DNA of 64,000 nt, taken from Caldilineaceae bacterium (GTDB taxonomy: Bacteria; Chloroflexota; Anaerolineae; Caldilineales; Caldilineaceae). Both the position numbers and the translations under genes were made by a program. The notes under the pieces were generated by a model. The model had not been told where the DNA came from, did not search any database, and saw only the letters and a list, made by a program, of their open reading frames with translations. The stretch covers positions 62,001-126,000 of the forward strand of contig JALHQH010000030.1 in assembly GCA_022842065.1 (NCBI GenBank), given 5' to 3'. The stretch's first letter is position 1. Each line of letters starts with the position of its first letter. Below, one piece after another: positions 44,151 to 53,035 of this stretch.

Positions 44151-44237
44151 GACCGGATGACAGGGTGAGTGCATCTTGTCATCTTGTCTTCTTGTCATCC
44201 GGCTATACCAATGGAACTAAATCGGAATAAACTTCAA
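44151..44237. repeat. Inverted octamer array with conserved flank, copy 1
   Basis: Left octamers gaccggat-gacagggt and right octamers ending tcatcttg-tcttcttg-tcatccgg form a hairpin, followed by aaatcggaataaacttcaa (44219-44237). The same arrangement occurs at 48155-48259. Each copy lies about 115-120 bases upstream of a minus-strand start codon. Confidence 0.75.
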
Positions 44238-44272
44238 CTTGTACGCTGTCACCTTTGATCACCTAGCCCCAT

Positions 44273-44312
44273 AAAAAAGGGGGCGGACATGCGCAGGCAT
44301 GTCCGCCCCCTT
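44273..44312 (-). terminator. Rho-independent terminator after the GNAT gene
   Basis: A perfect 16-base stem (aagggggcggacatgc / gcatgtccgccccctt) with a 4-base loop is followed on the minus strand by a T-run (complement of ataaaaaa). It ends transcription before the pyrG leader. Confidence 0.85.
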
Positions 44313-44476
44313 ACCAATCAGGCTTTGGTTTAGGCCCCACCTGGGCCATTTCGGTCTACAGCTTTTTCGCCAATACACCTTTCAGCTCCATCCTATGATG
44401 GTTAAACGCTATCCCGATAGTATAACACAGGCAGAGATCATTGGCGAACGCGCCGCACAAAAATATAAACTAATTT

Positions 44477-44962
44477 TTAAAGAAATAGCCGGTAGCGGCA
44501 CTTCTGCCGATCGCCTTGTTTGTACATCTCACTGTCGGACGGCACATCGACAATCTCGACAAATTCTAGCCCGGCCAGTTCACAGCTACGGCGTGAGGCA
44601 TAGTTGTCGGGGTTGCAGGTGATCCAGAGTGTCCCCAATCCGTGATGGCGCGCTAGATCAAAGAGCAGGCGAACCCCACGCGCGGCATAGTGGTGGCCGC
44701 GATAGGCGCTATGCACGCGATACCCAATATGACCAGCATAGAGGCGCAGATGATCCGTATTGCCAATGCGCAATTCAATACGCCCCAGTTCTTGTTTATC
44801 ACCAGGGTGGGTCATCTGAAAACGATAGGAAGGGGCCCAATTCAGCTTGGCGTTGCCCGCATAGGCTTCTTCCAGCGTCAACACAAGGTCGCCATCGCGC
44901 AGGGGGCCGGGATCGATGAAAGCGACGGGGGCAAAAGCTCGGTGTTCAATGGTCTGGTTCAT
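44477..44962 (-). CDS. GNAT family N-acetyltransferase
   Basis: The 161-residue protein has a GNAT fold pattern: ELGRIELRIGN, then HIGYRVHSAYRGHHYAARGV, which contains the acetyl-CoA pyrophosphate-binding loop (R-x-x-G-x-x-A type), and WITCNPDNYASRRSCELAGLEF. It resembles RimJ/RimL-like acetyltransferases that modify amino groups of proteins or small molecules. The substrate is not predictable. A terminator follows it. Its upstream region shares the palindromic string with the trxB promoter. Confidence 0.85.
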   Translation of the reverse strand: MNQTIEHRAFAPVAFIDPGPLRDGDLVLTLEEAYAGNAKLNWAPSYRFQMTHPGDKQELGRIELRIGNTDHLRLYAGHIGYRVHSAYRGHHYAARGVRLLFDLARHHGLGTLWITCNPDNYASRRSCELAGLEFVEIVDVPSDSEMYKQGDRQKCRYRLFL

Positions 44963-45020
44963 GATTGCTTCGCTGCTTTGAACATAGCTGGTTGGTAACG
45001 AGGCACCGTGGCTTATTGAT

Positions 45021-45043
45021 CACTATAATATATAGTGCATTAT
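45021..45043 (-). promoter_or_regulatory. Candidate operator shared with the trxB promoter
   Basis: On the minus strand this reads ataatgcactata-tat-tatagtg, nearly identical to 29991-30016. It lies about 60 bases upstream of the GNAT start. Confidence 0.4.
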
Positions 45044-45114
45044 CAACGCTTACTATAACAGCCCTCTTGCGTCCGTAATGTTGGGCGCACAACAATGTGG
45101 GTTCGAGGAATTCA

Positions 45115-45156
45115 TTAACAATTGTCAATTGATAATTATTAATTGACAATTGTTAA
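45115..45156. repeat. AT-rich inverted repeat
   Basis: Perfect 16-base arms (ttaacaattgtcaatt and its complement) surround a 10-base AT loop, just past the end of the enolase-superfamily gene. Confidence 0.85.
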
Positions 45157-45170
45157 CGGGCGTTACCCCT

Positions 45171-46349
45171 CTACTGCTTGGCCGATGGCCGATTCGACGG
45201 CGTGCGATCCAGCACCCCCGCCAGATCAACCCCAAAGGTCCACTCGGCGCTGGCGGTCATTTCCGCTAGTTTTGGTTCATCAATCGTGACGCCCATGCCC
45301 GGCCCTTCGGGCACTAACAAGTGACTGCGTTCGTAGACTAAGGGGGCTTTTACCACATCGTTGGTATACAGGTGCGGTCCCGTATTATCGCCGGGGTAAT
45401 CGAGAATGCGCGCCGCCGCGGCCAGATGGGCCACCGCCGCAGTGCCGAGATTCAGCTCCTGGGTGGTGCCGATCAGCACGCTTGCCCGCGCCGCTTCGGC
45501 TAACGCAATCAACCGCAAACTGGCACGTAAACCACCGAGCAGATAGGGCGAGACATTGAGAATATCGACACAGCCATTGGAAAGCAGTTGCCAGCCGTGG
45601 TGGATGTGCAACACATGCTCAGAAACCGGGCGATGAGAGCGGCGACGGAATTCGGCCAGCCCATCAATGTCATTGCGCGGGGCCGGGCTTTCGACCAGCA
45701 TAAAGTCGACTAACTCCTTGTAGCGCTCAATCGCCATGATCGCGCGCCGCCAGTCGAGCAGGTTGGAGAAGTCGAGTGATTTGATCTCAACTTTGCCACC
45801 AAAGCGGTCAGCAAACTTGCCCAAAAATTGGGTGTCCGCGTCCAGATTGGTCCCCACATAGACGCGAATCAGGTCAAAGCCATCTTCAAGCTTCTCGGCC
45901 ACCCGCTGTAAATTAGGCTCGACTTCCTCAACCGAGCGCATACGAAAGATCGGGTAACAGACGCGCATGCGGTCGCGCAATTTGCCGCCCAACAGGTCAT
46001 AAACCGGCACCCCTTCGGCGCGCGCCACCAGGTCGTGCAAGGCCAGATCAATGCCTTGGCGCACCAACCCGGAACGACTATACATATGGCCCTCATCGGG
46101 GAAGAAGCGGATCAGGTCATCTTCAATTTTGGCAATGTTGCGCGCGTCCTTGCCGCGCAGCAGTTCGTTGAGCATCCGTTCCAATTCGCCCAGATCGAAT
46201 TGGTACATGGGCACATGGGAGAGATCGCTCATCTCGCCCCAACCGACATGGCTCTCGTCTGCCTCTAGCTTGACGATGACATGTTGATTGGCGATGCCGG
46301 TCTGGCGGGGTGTCGCAATTGGAAAGAGTTGCACACGTTTGATTTGCAT
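45171..46349 (-). CDS. Enolase-superfamily enzyme, mandelate racemase/muconate lactonizing type
   Basis: The 392-residue protein has an N-terminal capping domain and a barrel with metal ligands in the order expected: Asp in SLDFSNLLDW, Glu in LVESPAPRND and Glu in VSEHVLHIHHG. Relatives dehydrate sugar acids or racemise acids. The KxK motif that normally holds the catalytic lysine reads LIRVYVG here, with Arg and Tyr at the two Lys positions, so the chemistry is probably unusual. It lies on the same strand as the DapA-like and RraA-like genes, suggesting a sugar-acid pathway. Confidence 0.82.
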   Translation of the reverse strand: MQIKRVQLFPIATPRQTGIANQHVIVKLEADESHVGWGEMSDLSHVPMYQFDLGELERMLNELLRGKDARNIAKIEDDLIRFFPDEGHMYSRSGLVRQGIDLALHDLVARAEGVPVYDLLGGKLRDRMRVCYPIFRMRSVEEVEPNLQRVAEKLEDGFDLIRVYVGTNLDADTQFLGKFADRFGGKVEIKSLDFSNLLDWRRAIMAIERYKELVDFMLVESPAPRNDIDGLAEFRRRSHRPVSEHVLHIHHGWQLLSNGCVDILNVSPYLLGGLRASLRLIALAEAARASVLIGTTQELNLGTAAVAHLAAAARILDYPGDNTGPHLYTNDVVKAPLVYERSHLLVPEGPGMGVTIDEPKLAEMTASAEWTFGVDLAGVLDRTPSNRPSAKQ

Positions 46350-46457
46350 GGTAGTTCCTTATGCTTTGGTTGCTTTGGTCATTCCAATCTTGGGTTTCAA
46401 TCCGTCCATTTTACCATAAGTTCGTTCGCTAACCACTTCAGTTGTGGCCTTTGCCCA

Positions 46458-46486
46458 TTGCTGTGACCGCTCAATTATGGTATAGT
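46458..46486 (+). promoter_or_regulatory. Promoter of the toxin-antitoxin remnant
   Basis: TTGCTG, a 17-base spacer and TATAGT lie 54 bases upstream of the antitoxin start. Confidence 0.5.
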
Positions 46487-46540
46487 GTTGCGACGAGTTT
46501 GCAAAAGGTAAGCACTTACTCGAAAGGCGTAGTCTACAGA

Positions 46541-46867
46541 ATGACTTACGATATTCTCGTTACAAAACATCTCGGCAATGGTTATTCCGCACGACCATTG
46601 TTATGGCCCGAACTCGTCTTATCTGGTACGAATGAAGCTGAGGTTGTCGCGCGTACGCGTGCTGCGTTGGCAGACTTTCTTGCGCATAGCTATATTGTAA
46701 GCGTTGAAGTTGAGCCGACGGACAACCAAAGCGATCCCTGGTTGCAGTATGCCGGCATTTGGCAAGATCTGCCTGAAGATGAGTGGAACGAATATCTGAC
46801 GGCAATCAATGATTTTCGGGCCGTCATGGATCAACAAACGCAAGACTCAACTCTACCCGATGCGTAA
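46541..46867 (+). CDS. Antitoxin-like protein of a VapC-associated pair
   Basis: The 108-residue protein starts MTYDILVTKHLGNGYSARPL, resembling HicB-like partial RNase H folds, and continues with WPELVLSGTNEAEVVARTRA and an acidic C-terminal half. Similar small genes precede PIN-domain toxins in Chloroflexota and cyanobacteria, though this is from general pattern and not a search. It is followed within a few bases by a truncated VapC. The ATG at 46541 is chosen because the predicted promoter would exclude earlier codons. Confidence 0.55.
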   Translation: MTYDILVTKHLGNGYSARPLLWPELVLSGTNEAEVVARTRAALADFLAHSYIVSVEVEPTDNQSDPWLQYAGIWQDLPEDEWNEYLTAINDFRAVMDQQTQDSTLPDA

Positions 46868-46868
46868 C

Positions 46869-47111
46869 GGCAATGTTATACATCCTCAACACTTTACCTT
46901 TTACCAATCTCTCCAGGTTTTACGCTACGAACCTGATGCCATCCTCAGGTTTGAGCAACTCCGGCAAGCCAAAATTCGCATCGGTTCACAAGATCTACGG
47001 ATTGCAGCCATTGCGCTAGGCAAAAACGCTACGGTTGTCACTCGCAATTTGCGTGATTTCCGACAAATTCCCGCTCTTCGGCTTGCCGACTGGTCAATTC
47101 CGTCTGAATAA
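46869..47111 (+). pseudogene. VapC (PIN-domain) toxin, N-terminal part missing
   Basis: From about 46890 the frame reads like the C-terminal half of VapC: FYQSLQVLRYEPDAILRFEQ, KIRIGSQDLRIAAIALGKNA, VVTRNLRDFRQIP. The Asp of the QDLRIAA motif and the Asp in RNLRDF are typical PIN residues. The first 60-75 residues, with the DTN motif, are absent; the sequence instead follows the antitoxin stop directly. RNase activity is unlikely. Confidence 0.7.
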
Positions 47112-47190
47112 ACCAACAGTGGACAGTAAGACAGTATGTCAGTGGGTCAGTTACTGTCTTACGTTTGCCGCTGTATACTGGTCGTTACCC

Positions 47191-48120
47191 TCACCGCGCA
47201 ATACTTGGCATCAACCCCAGTTGGGCGAGAATTTGCGTAACTTCACCTTGTTCACTTTCGGGTAGCTCGGAGATGGGCGGGCGCACAGTGCGTTCGCAGA
47301 GACCGAGTTGGGCCATTGCTTCTTTGACGGCAGAGACATTGTTGGCATTGTTGCGGCGGGCGCGCAGATCTTCAAAGGGCTTAATCTGTTGCCAGATGCG
47401 CATGGCGTTGTTGTAGTCGCCCCTGGTCAGTGAACTCTGCATCTCCAACGACAGGTCGGTCGTCACATTGACCAGGCCGGATGTAAAACCGACCGCACCG
47501 GCCACAAAGAAGAAGGGTGCCCACGATTCGGCAATCCCACAGATCCAGGCCAGCCTGTCCTTGCCCACGCTCTGGACAATATGGGCAAAGAGCGGCGGGT
47601 TGCCGACTGCATATTTAATCCCGACAAAGTTCGGACAGCGGGCGGCCAACAGATTGATCGCACTTGCCCCAATCGTCGCATCGCGCACATAGGGGACGAT
47701 GCCAAGTTCGGGCACTGCCTCGGCGATGGTTTGATGATAGGCCACCCAGCCTTCATCCGAGCGGTAGGGGTGGACGGGCTGGTGGACCATGACGGCCTGT
47801 GCCCCTTGCGCACGGGCAAATTGCGCCATTTCCGCCGCCGTGACCGCGTCAAAGCCCACGCCGGCCAGGATCAGGGCGCGTCCTGCTGCCCCCGCCACCG
47901 TCGCCTCCAGCGCTTGGCGCATCTCCAGCGCGGTCAACGAGTAGAACTCGCCGGTATTACCATTGGGCGTTACCACCGTAATGCCACCGCTCACCATCCG
48001 GTCAACCAGATAGGCATAGGCTTGAAAATCGGCGTAGAGATTGTTGCCGCGCCCCACAAACGGAGTGACGGGGATGGCGACAACGGTGCTCAACGCCGCT
48101 TGCATTGTTTGAAAATCCAT
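47191..48120 (-). CDS. Dihydrodipicolinate synthase/N-acetylneuraminate lyase family protein
   Basis: The 309-residue TIM-barrel protein has the family motifs: NGNTGEFYSLTALE (substrate carboxylate binding), IVPYVRD (Tyr of the relay) and the Schiff-base Lys in FVGIKYAVGN. Members split or join pyruvate and aldehydes. The family also includes 5-dehydro-4-deoxyglucarate dehydratase and KDG aldolase; neighbouring enolase-superfamily and RraA-like genes favour a sugar-acid role over lysine synthesis. The start is preceded by ggagc. Confidence 0.9.
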   Translation of the reverse strand: MDFQTMQAALSTVVAIPVTPFVGRGNNLYADFQAYAYLVDRMVSGGITVVTPNGNTGEFYSLTALEMRQALEATVAGAAGRALILAGVGFDAVTAAEMAQFARAQGAQAVMVHQPVHPYRSDEGWVAYHQTIAEAVPELGIVPYVRDATIGASAINLLAARCPNFVGIKYAVGNPPLFAHIVQSVGKDRLAWICGIAESWAPFFFVAGAVGFTSGLVNVTTDLSLEMQSSLTRGDYNNAMRIWQQIKPFEDLRARRNNANNVSAVKEAMAQLGLCERTVRPPISELPESEQGEVTQILAQLGLMPSIAR

Positions 48121-48154
48121 GAAGAAAGCTCCCTACAATTTAATATTGCGCCGG

Positions 48155-48259
48155 GACAAGATGACAAGATGACAAGGTGACAAGGTGACCTCGCCAATTT
48201 CATCCTGTCATCTTGTCATCCGGTCATACAGGCAAAAAATAAATCGGCATAAACTTCAA
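48155..48259. repeat. Inverted octamer array with conserved flank, copy 2
   Basis: Four octamers GACAAGRT (48155-48186) face inverted octamers tcatcctg-tcatcttg-tcatccgg (48200-48223), then aaatcggcataaacttcaa at 48241-48259. It matches the element at 44151-44237 in layout and flank. Confidence 0.8.
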
Positions 48260-48271
48260 TTCTCATATCGA

Positions 48272-49006
48272 TCATCTTCCCCGCTGTGCCCGCCATTCCT
48301 CATACATCGCCGGTGACGGCGGATAGTACTTGCCGGGGGCGACCCCTTCGGCCAGGATCTTTTGTTTGACATACGCCTCGACTGCTTCGTGATCCTCGAC
48401 CATTTGCACACACTCCTCGGCAAACCACGAGGGCACGACGACTACGCCATCATCATCACCGACGAGCACATCGCCGGGGCGGACCAATGCGCCGCCACAC
48501 TGGATATCGACATTCTCTTCGCTGGGATCGGCCCACGGCCCGGAGGCATAAGGGGTACGGTCCTTGGCATAGACAATCAGCCCATACTTTTCAGCTTCCA
48601 ACACACCCAAGTCGCGAATCGCGCCATCGGTGACCAACCCATCGGCTTTTTGGATCACCAGATGGAGCGCCTTGACATCACCAAAGATGCAAGAGCGGGG
48701 GTTGCCCATGATATCGGCGACCAGCACATCACCGGGACCGCAGCGGGCCATGGCGCGATATTCGGGCGAATTTTCGCCTTGGCGGGTTTCGGCGATTAGG
48801 TCCGGCCGCAAGGGTAAAAAGCGCAGGGTGCGTGCCCGCGCCGCCAAGCGTTGGCCGGGGGTAAAGGTGCGTACCCCTTCCATAAAGGGCAGTGGTACGC
48901 CCGCATCCTTTACCACATGGTGCCAGATGGTGGCCACCGGCAATTTTTTAAAGCGGTCCAAGATCGCTTGGGAGACATGGACAGGGGCATAGGATCGTTC
49001 GGTCAT
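48272..49006 (-). CDS. RraA-like 4-hydroxy-4-methyl-2-oxoglutarate aldolase family protein
   Basis: The protein has the RraA fold pattern: [39 protein letters not shown] (active-site Arg-Asp) and [21 protein letters not shown]. Members are divalent-metal aldolases or decarboxylases acting on oxo-acids. The ATG at 49006 follows gaggagcg; an in-frame ATG 132 bases upstream adds residues with no family match. It lies upstream of the DapA-like gene on the same strand and may share its pathway. Confidence 0.88.
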   Translation of the reverse strand: MTERSYAPVHVSQAILDRFKKLPVATIWHHVVKDAGVPLPFMEGVRTFTPGQRLAARARTLRFLPLRPDLIAETRQGENSPEYRAMARCGPGDVLVADIMGNPRSCIFGDVKALHLVIQKADGLVTDGAIRDLGVLEAEKYGLIVYAKDRTPYASGPWADPSEENVDIQCGGALVRPGDVLVGDDDGVVVVPSWFAEECVQMVEDHEAVEAYVKQKILAEGVAPGKYYPPSPAMYEEWRAQRGR

Positions 49007-49272
49007 TGCGCGCTCCTCGGTTGTGGGTGGTTGGGATGGTACAACTTGGCACTGATGATAAGCGGGAGTGGCAATGCTGTCAACTGTGTTTTTTACCGTC
49101 TTTGCATTAGCGCCCCCCACCACGCTAAGGTTGAGCATGCTATCGGTGTGAATCGAAAAGGTCTTGATAAATCGATGACGACATGTAATAATTGATCGTA
49201 CTTATTTAGGGTATCGAGAGCAGTCGATGTTTACCAGTATGGTACGAGGCGGTGCAGGGAGGAAATGGCGAG

Positions 49273-50031
49273 ATGGTGCTGAGGGAAAATATGTATAGTC
49301 CAATCCGCGATGGCATAGAAAAAACAGTACAATCAGTCCAATATGTAGAGGCAAAGCCGCCGAGTGATTTGTTTGGATTGGTACACTGTTTTTGGGAACT
49401 CAAAACAGATACTGTACTGCCAGCGGATTTTCATCTGCATGCGTTGCCCGATGCTTGCGTCAATATTTTATTCAACCAGGCCGACACGCAAATCGCGGGG
49501 ATTACAGCACTGCGCACCACGTACGAGGTGTTGAATCTGGGCAAGACGTTTCACTACGCGGGGATTCAGCTCTTGCCCGGCGTGTGGCAAGGCAATCGGG
49601 ACGAGATCGCTGATCGGTTTGTCGGTACACCATACCGCGGTGATTTGCCGCTGCTTCAAACAAACCACCAACTTACCCACCTCGACTTCGACGCCAAACA
49701 GGCCGTTATGGCGGAGCTGGTACGGCGGTTGATGGGCGAGAAGGTCGTGGTGGCGAACGAAGTAACAGCAAAAATATTATTGCATATCGATGAGATCCAT
49801 ACCGTAACGGATATGGCAACCATGACTGATATGTCGCCGCGCCAACTACAGCGAACGCTCAAACGCACAACCGGCTTCTCTCCCCACGACTTGCTCAAAG
49901 TGCTGCGCCTGCAACATTCATTTAAGCAGGATTATCTGGTATCCTACACCGACCAGTCCCACTATATCCACTCGTTCCGCAAAATCACCGGGTACACGCC
50001 GGCACGCTATGCGGAAAAATTTGATGTCTGA
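49273..50031 (+). CDS. AraC family transcriptional regulator
   Basis: The protein has an N-terminal sensing domain (FGLVHCFWELKTDTVLPADF, PDACVNILFN, HYAGIQLLPG) of the type seen in AraC regulators of unknown ligand, and a C-terminal double helix-turn-helix: MATMTDMSPRQLQRTLKRTT, GFSPHDLLKVLRLQHSF, and FRKITGYTPARYAEKF. The ATG at 49273 follows ggaggaa by 10 bases; GTG 49252 and ATG 49291 are alternatives. It precedes a VOC protein gene that it may control. Confidence 0.9.
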   Translation: MVLRENMYSPIRDGIEKTVQSVQYVEAKPPSDLFGLVHCFWELKTDTVLPADFHLHALPDACVNILFNQADTQIAGITALRTTYEVLNLGKTFHYAGIQLLPGVWQGNRDEIADRFVGTPYRGDLPLLQTNHQLTHLDFDAKQAVMAELVRRLMGEKVVVANEVTAKILLHIDEIHTVTDMATMTDMSPRQLQRTLKRTTGFSPHDLLKVLRLQHSFKQDYLVSYTDQSHYIHSFRKITGYTPARYAEKFDV

Positions 50032-50119
50032 TTTATACAATACATCGTGCCTATTGCCGGCTATACTGGTGAAGAGACCCGTTAGTAAGTGAGAATTTAT
50101 ATAAAAAGGGAGCATTCAC

Positions 50120-50512
50120 ATGTCAAAGCCAGCAAACAAGGTCGCCTATTTTGAACTGCCAGCCGATGACGTTGCACGCGCAAGCGCGTTTTATAACACA
50201 GTCTTTGGCTGGCATACGCCACCGATGGGTAACGGTGGCGTATTTGCGCTCACAACCGCAGCCAATGCGCGCGGAAACCCCACCGAGGCCGGTGGGATCA
50301 ATGGCGACATTTCACCACGCAGCAAAGGGCTTGACCGTCCGCTGATCATGATTTTGGTTGACAGCGTAGACGCGCAATTACAGGCCGTAAAAGACGCTGG
50401 TGGCAAAGTGATACACCCCCCGCAAACGGAAACCGAGTTCGGTCTTGTTTGGGCTGTCTTTAGCGACACCGAAAGCAACCATATCGGTCTCTATTCATTC
50501 GGCGCTAAGTAG
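50120..50512 (+). CDS. VOC (glyoxalase/bleomycin resistance) family protein
   Basis: The 130-residue protein reads VAYFELPADDVARASAFYNT then VFGWHTPP, with the second half AGGKVIHPPQTETEFGLVWA and FSDTESNHIGLYSF, the usual paired beta-alpha-beta modules. Members bind a metal and act on small molecules, or bind antibiotics. Specificity is unknown. The ATG follows aaagggagc. The next gene starts 2 bases after its stop, so the two are co-expressed, most likely with the AraC-type regulator upstream. Confidence 0.9.
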   Translation: MSKPANKVAYFELPADDVARASAFYNTVFGWHTPPMGNGGVFALTTAANARGNPTEAGGINGDISPRSKGLDRPLIMILVDSVDAQLQAVKDAGGKVIHPPQTETEFGLVWAVFSDTESNHIGLYSFGAK

Positions 50513-50514
50513 TT

Positions 50515-50952
50515 GTGGCGATCCGAATCGTTCGGCTCGGCACCGCCCGGCTCCCGTCGGAAGGGCTCCGCATTGGTATCGTCCGGCGGGTGCCGCGCGG
50601 GGTGCCGAAAGCCCAATACGCCCAGCGCAACTTTTTCGATGTATGGCTCCCGGAGCTGGCACCGAGCGGACCACTTGTGTCATGGGCCTTGGCAGAGCCA
50701 TTCACGCCCAAACGGTGGGCCGCGTATGCACGAAAATATCGCCGCGAGATGCGGTCGCCTGCCGCACAGCGACTGATGGGCTTGCTGGCTGCGTTGTCGG
50801 CAACCACAGATTTCTCGGTGGGGTGCTACTGTCAGGATGCGGCGCGCTGTCACCGTGCGCTCTTGCGCGACCTCCTCATCGAGCATGGCGCCTTCTTCGC
50901 AGACCTGCCGTTTGGTGCAGGCGACGCTGGCACCGAGAGACGACCGAACTAA
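50515..50952 (+). CDS. DUF488 family protein
   Basis: The 145-residue protein shows the DUF488 pattern: RNFFDVWLPELAPS, FTPKRWAAYARKYRREM and FSVGCYCQDAARCHRALL with clustered Cys and His. The family's biochemical role is not established. It starts at GTG, 2 bases after the VOC gene. The DUF488 core is complete. Confidence 0.85.
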   Translation: MAIRIVRLGTARLPSEGLRIGIVRRVPRGVPKAQYAQRNFFDVWLPELAPSGPLVSWALAEPFTPKRWAAYARKYRREMRSPAAQRLMGLLAALSATTDFSVGCYCQDAARCHRALLRDLLIEHGAFFADLPFGAGDAGTERRPN

Positions 50953-51185
50953 CGCGTGCACCGAAGCCAGCACACTGGCATCTTGGCAACAGCGTGCGGT
51001 TCGGTGGTGCGGGTCTGGCGTGCTGGTTATTCAGCCTGCGTAGACAACCTGAAAGGAAGGCTTGGTTGGATGGTTAGACAATCTCCCCCGGGTAAGCGTT
51101 GATACAGCTTGCTTGTCCCCATGTGGTATACTGAAACAGCCATTGTGACATAGCTATGCAGTCGCCACGTCCGTAGGAGAGCTCT

Positions 51186-52922
51186 ATGACCATTACTTCC
51201 CAAGCGTTACACCCCAGCGATTCAGCCAAAAAGTATGATGTCGCGATTATCGGGTCGGGGATTGGTGGCTCCACCCTGGCCGCCGTGCTGGCGCGGCAGG
51301 GGCTCTCGGTGATTGTCTTTGAGGGCGGCACCCATCCACGCTTTACGATTGGTGAGTCGATGATTCTGGAAACGTCGGAAGCAATGCGCGCCCTGGCCGA
51401 ATTTTATGATGTGCCAGAGTTGGCCTACTTCAGCTCAGAGAACTTTTACAGCTACATCGGCACCGGCCACGGCGTCAAACGCCACTTTAGTTTTGTCCAC
51501 CACACCGCCGGGCAAGCGGTCGATACCAACAAGTGCCTGCAAGCGGTGATTCCCAAATTGCCCTATGGCCACGAGATTCACATCCATCGCCAGGATTCGG
51601 ACTATCTGCTCACTTCGGTCGCCATCTCCTATGGGGCGACGGTTTTGCAGGGTACCCTCATTCAGGATATCGAGTTAAACGCGGACGGCGTCGTGATCGT
51701 CACCAACAAGGGGGCGCGCCACCATGCTGATTATGTGGTCGATGCTGGGGGAATGCGTTCGCTGCTGGCCAACAAGTTTGCGTGGCGCCACCGCGATCTG
51801 TTGGCCCACTCGCGCACCATTTACACCCACATGATCGATGTTCCCTGCTTTAATCAGGTGGGGCCGACCCAAGCGGACCTCGGCTTTCCCTATCCCTTCT
51901 CACAGGGGACGTTGCACCATATCTTTAAGGGTGGCTGGCTCTGGGTGATCCCTTTTAACAACCATCCCGATGCAACCAACCCCTTGTGCAGCGTCGGCCT
52001 ACAACTTGACCCGCGCCTCTATCCGCAGCGCAATGAGCTGACCCCGGAGGCTGAATTTTACGAATTTATCGCCCAGTTCCCAGCGTTGGCTGCCCAATTA
52101 AAACATGCCCACCCGGTGCGCGATTGGCAGCGAGTGGATCGCCTGCAATATAGCGCCAACCACATGGTCGGTGACCGCTGTGCCCTGCTCGCCCACGCCG
52201 CCGGCTTTATCGACCCGCTTTACTCCAAAGGGCTTTATCTCACCCACATGAGCATCTTTTGGTTGGCCGATCTGCTCTTGAAGGCCAAACAGAGCGGTGA
52301 TTACTCCGCGGCGGCCTTTGCACCCCTGGAGACGATGACCCTTGGTTACATCGGCATGCATGACCGCTTGGTCGCCAGCTCTTACAAAGCTTGGAGTCAT
52401 CACAAGCTGTGGCAGGTTTATGCAGTGGTCTGGCTGCTGGGTGCCTATCTAGAATATGTGCGGCTGGTGATCAACCGGCTGCGCGCCAAGGATCGCGCCC
52501 AATATCTCGCATTGATGCGCCCTCATCGCCTGGCCGGTGGCGGCTTCGATCAATTTTTTGCGATCCAGGAGCAGATCGACGTGCTGATCGACGCAGTCAA
52601 CCCAGATGATGAGGCCGATGTGGCGCGCACCGCCGCCCAGATCAAAGCGCTGTTGCGCTCTTTCCCCTGGTTATCGACCGCCTTTCAGGATCTGCTCAAT
52701 GGCAAAACTCATCTGCCCAACAACAAGCTGCGCCTGAACCTGCTCAACCGCAACCGCGGTTTTATGGGCAACGGCGCTTACCGTGAACATTTTTTTGGCA
52801 ACAGCTCCCTGCTCGCCCTGTTAACCAAAGCGGCCGCCGATCAAGTCCGCTATTCAAAACTAGGCGTTCAACGCCAGCGCCACACCCGTGCCCGCCTGGC
52901 TGATCAAGCTGCCCCTGCGTAG
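51186..52922 (+). CDS. FAD-dependent halogenase-like oxidoreductase
   Basis: The 578-residue flavoprotein has [35 protein letters not shown] and the halogenase-type motif GGWLWVIPF, a canonical WxWxIP, plus [19 protein letters not shown] in place of the usual GDAAGF. Halogenases use FADH2, oxygen and chloride to chlorinate activated rings; the motif is compatible but also appears in some related monooxygenases. A long C-terminal region of about 200 residues is of unknown role. No flavin reductase lies nearby. Its stop codon sits inside the left arm of a 30-base inverted repeat. Confidence 0.82.
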   Translation: MTITSQALHPSDSAKKYDVAIIGSGIGGSTLAAVLARQGLSVIVFEGGTHPRFTIGESMILETSEAMRALAEFYDVPELAYFSSENFYSYIGTGHGVKRHFSFVHHTAGQAVDTNKCLQAVIPKLPYGHEIHIHRQDSDYLLTSVAISYGATVLQGTLIQDIELNADGVVIVTNKGARHHADYVVDAGGMRSLLANKFAWRHRDLLAHSRTIYTHMIDVPCFNQVGPTQADLGFPYPFSQGTLHHIFKGGWLWVIPFNNHPDATNPLCSVGLQLDPRLYPQRNELTPEAEFYEFIAQFPALAAQLKHAHPVRDWQRVDRLQYSANHMVGDRCALLAHAAGFIDPLYSKGLYLTHMSIFWLADLLLKAKQSGDYSAAAFAPLETMTLGYIGMHDRLVASSYKAWSHHKLWQVYAVVWLLGAYLEYVRLVINRLRAKDRAQYLALMRPHRLAGGGFDQFFAIQEQIDVLIDAVNPDDEADVARTAAQIKALLRSFPWLSTAFQDLLNGKTHLPNNKLRLNLLNRNRGFMGNGAYREHFFGNSSLLALLTKAAADQVRYSKLGVQRQRHTRARLADQAAPA

Positions 52923-53002
52923 AATGCGTTCCGGGGACGGTCCAGAGAGATTTTGGTTTAACCTACTTGTTGTGGACCGTCCCCGGAACGCATTCTACGC
53001 AG
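52915..53002. repeat. Long inverted repeat overlapping the stop of the halogenase-like gene
   Basis: Perfect 30-base arms (ctgcgtagaatgcgttccgg and onward) enclose 28 bases. The tag stop (52920-52922) lies in the left arm. The cggggacg core is shared with the DGR-flanking repeats. Confidence 0.88.
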
Positions 53003-53035
53003 CAACTAACCTTCAACTAGAAACTGAGAAATGTT

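Noticed and set aside
48272..49006. Dimethylmenaquinone methyltransferase
   Set aside because: The RraA fold was formerly misannotated as this enzyme; no SAM-binding motif is present.
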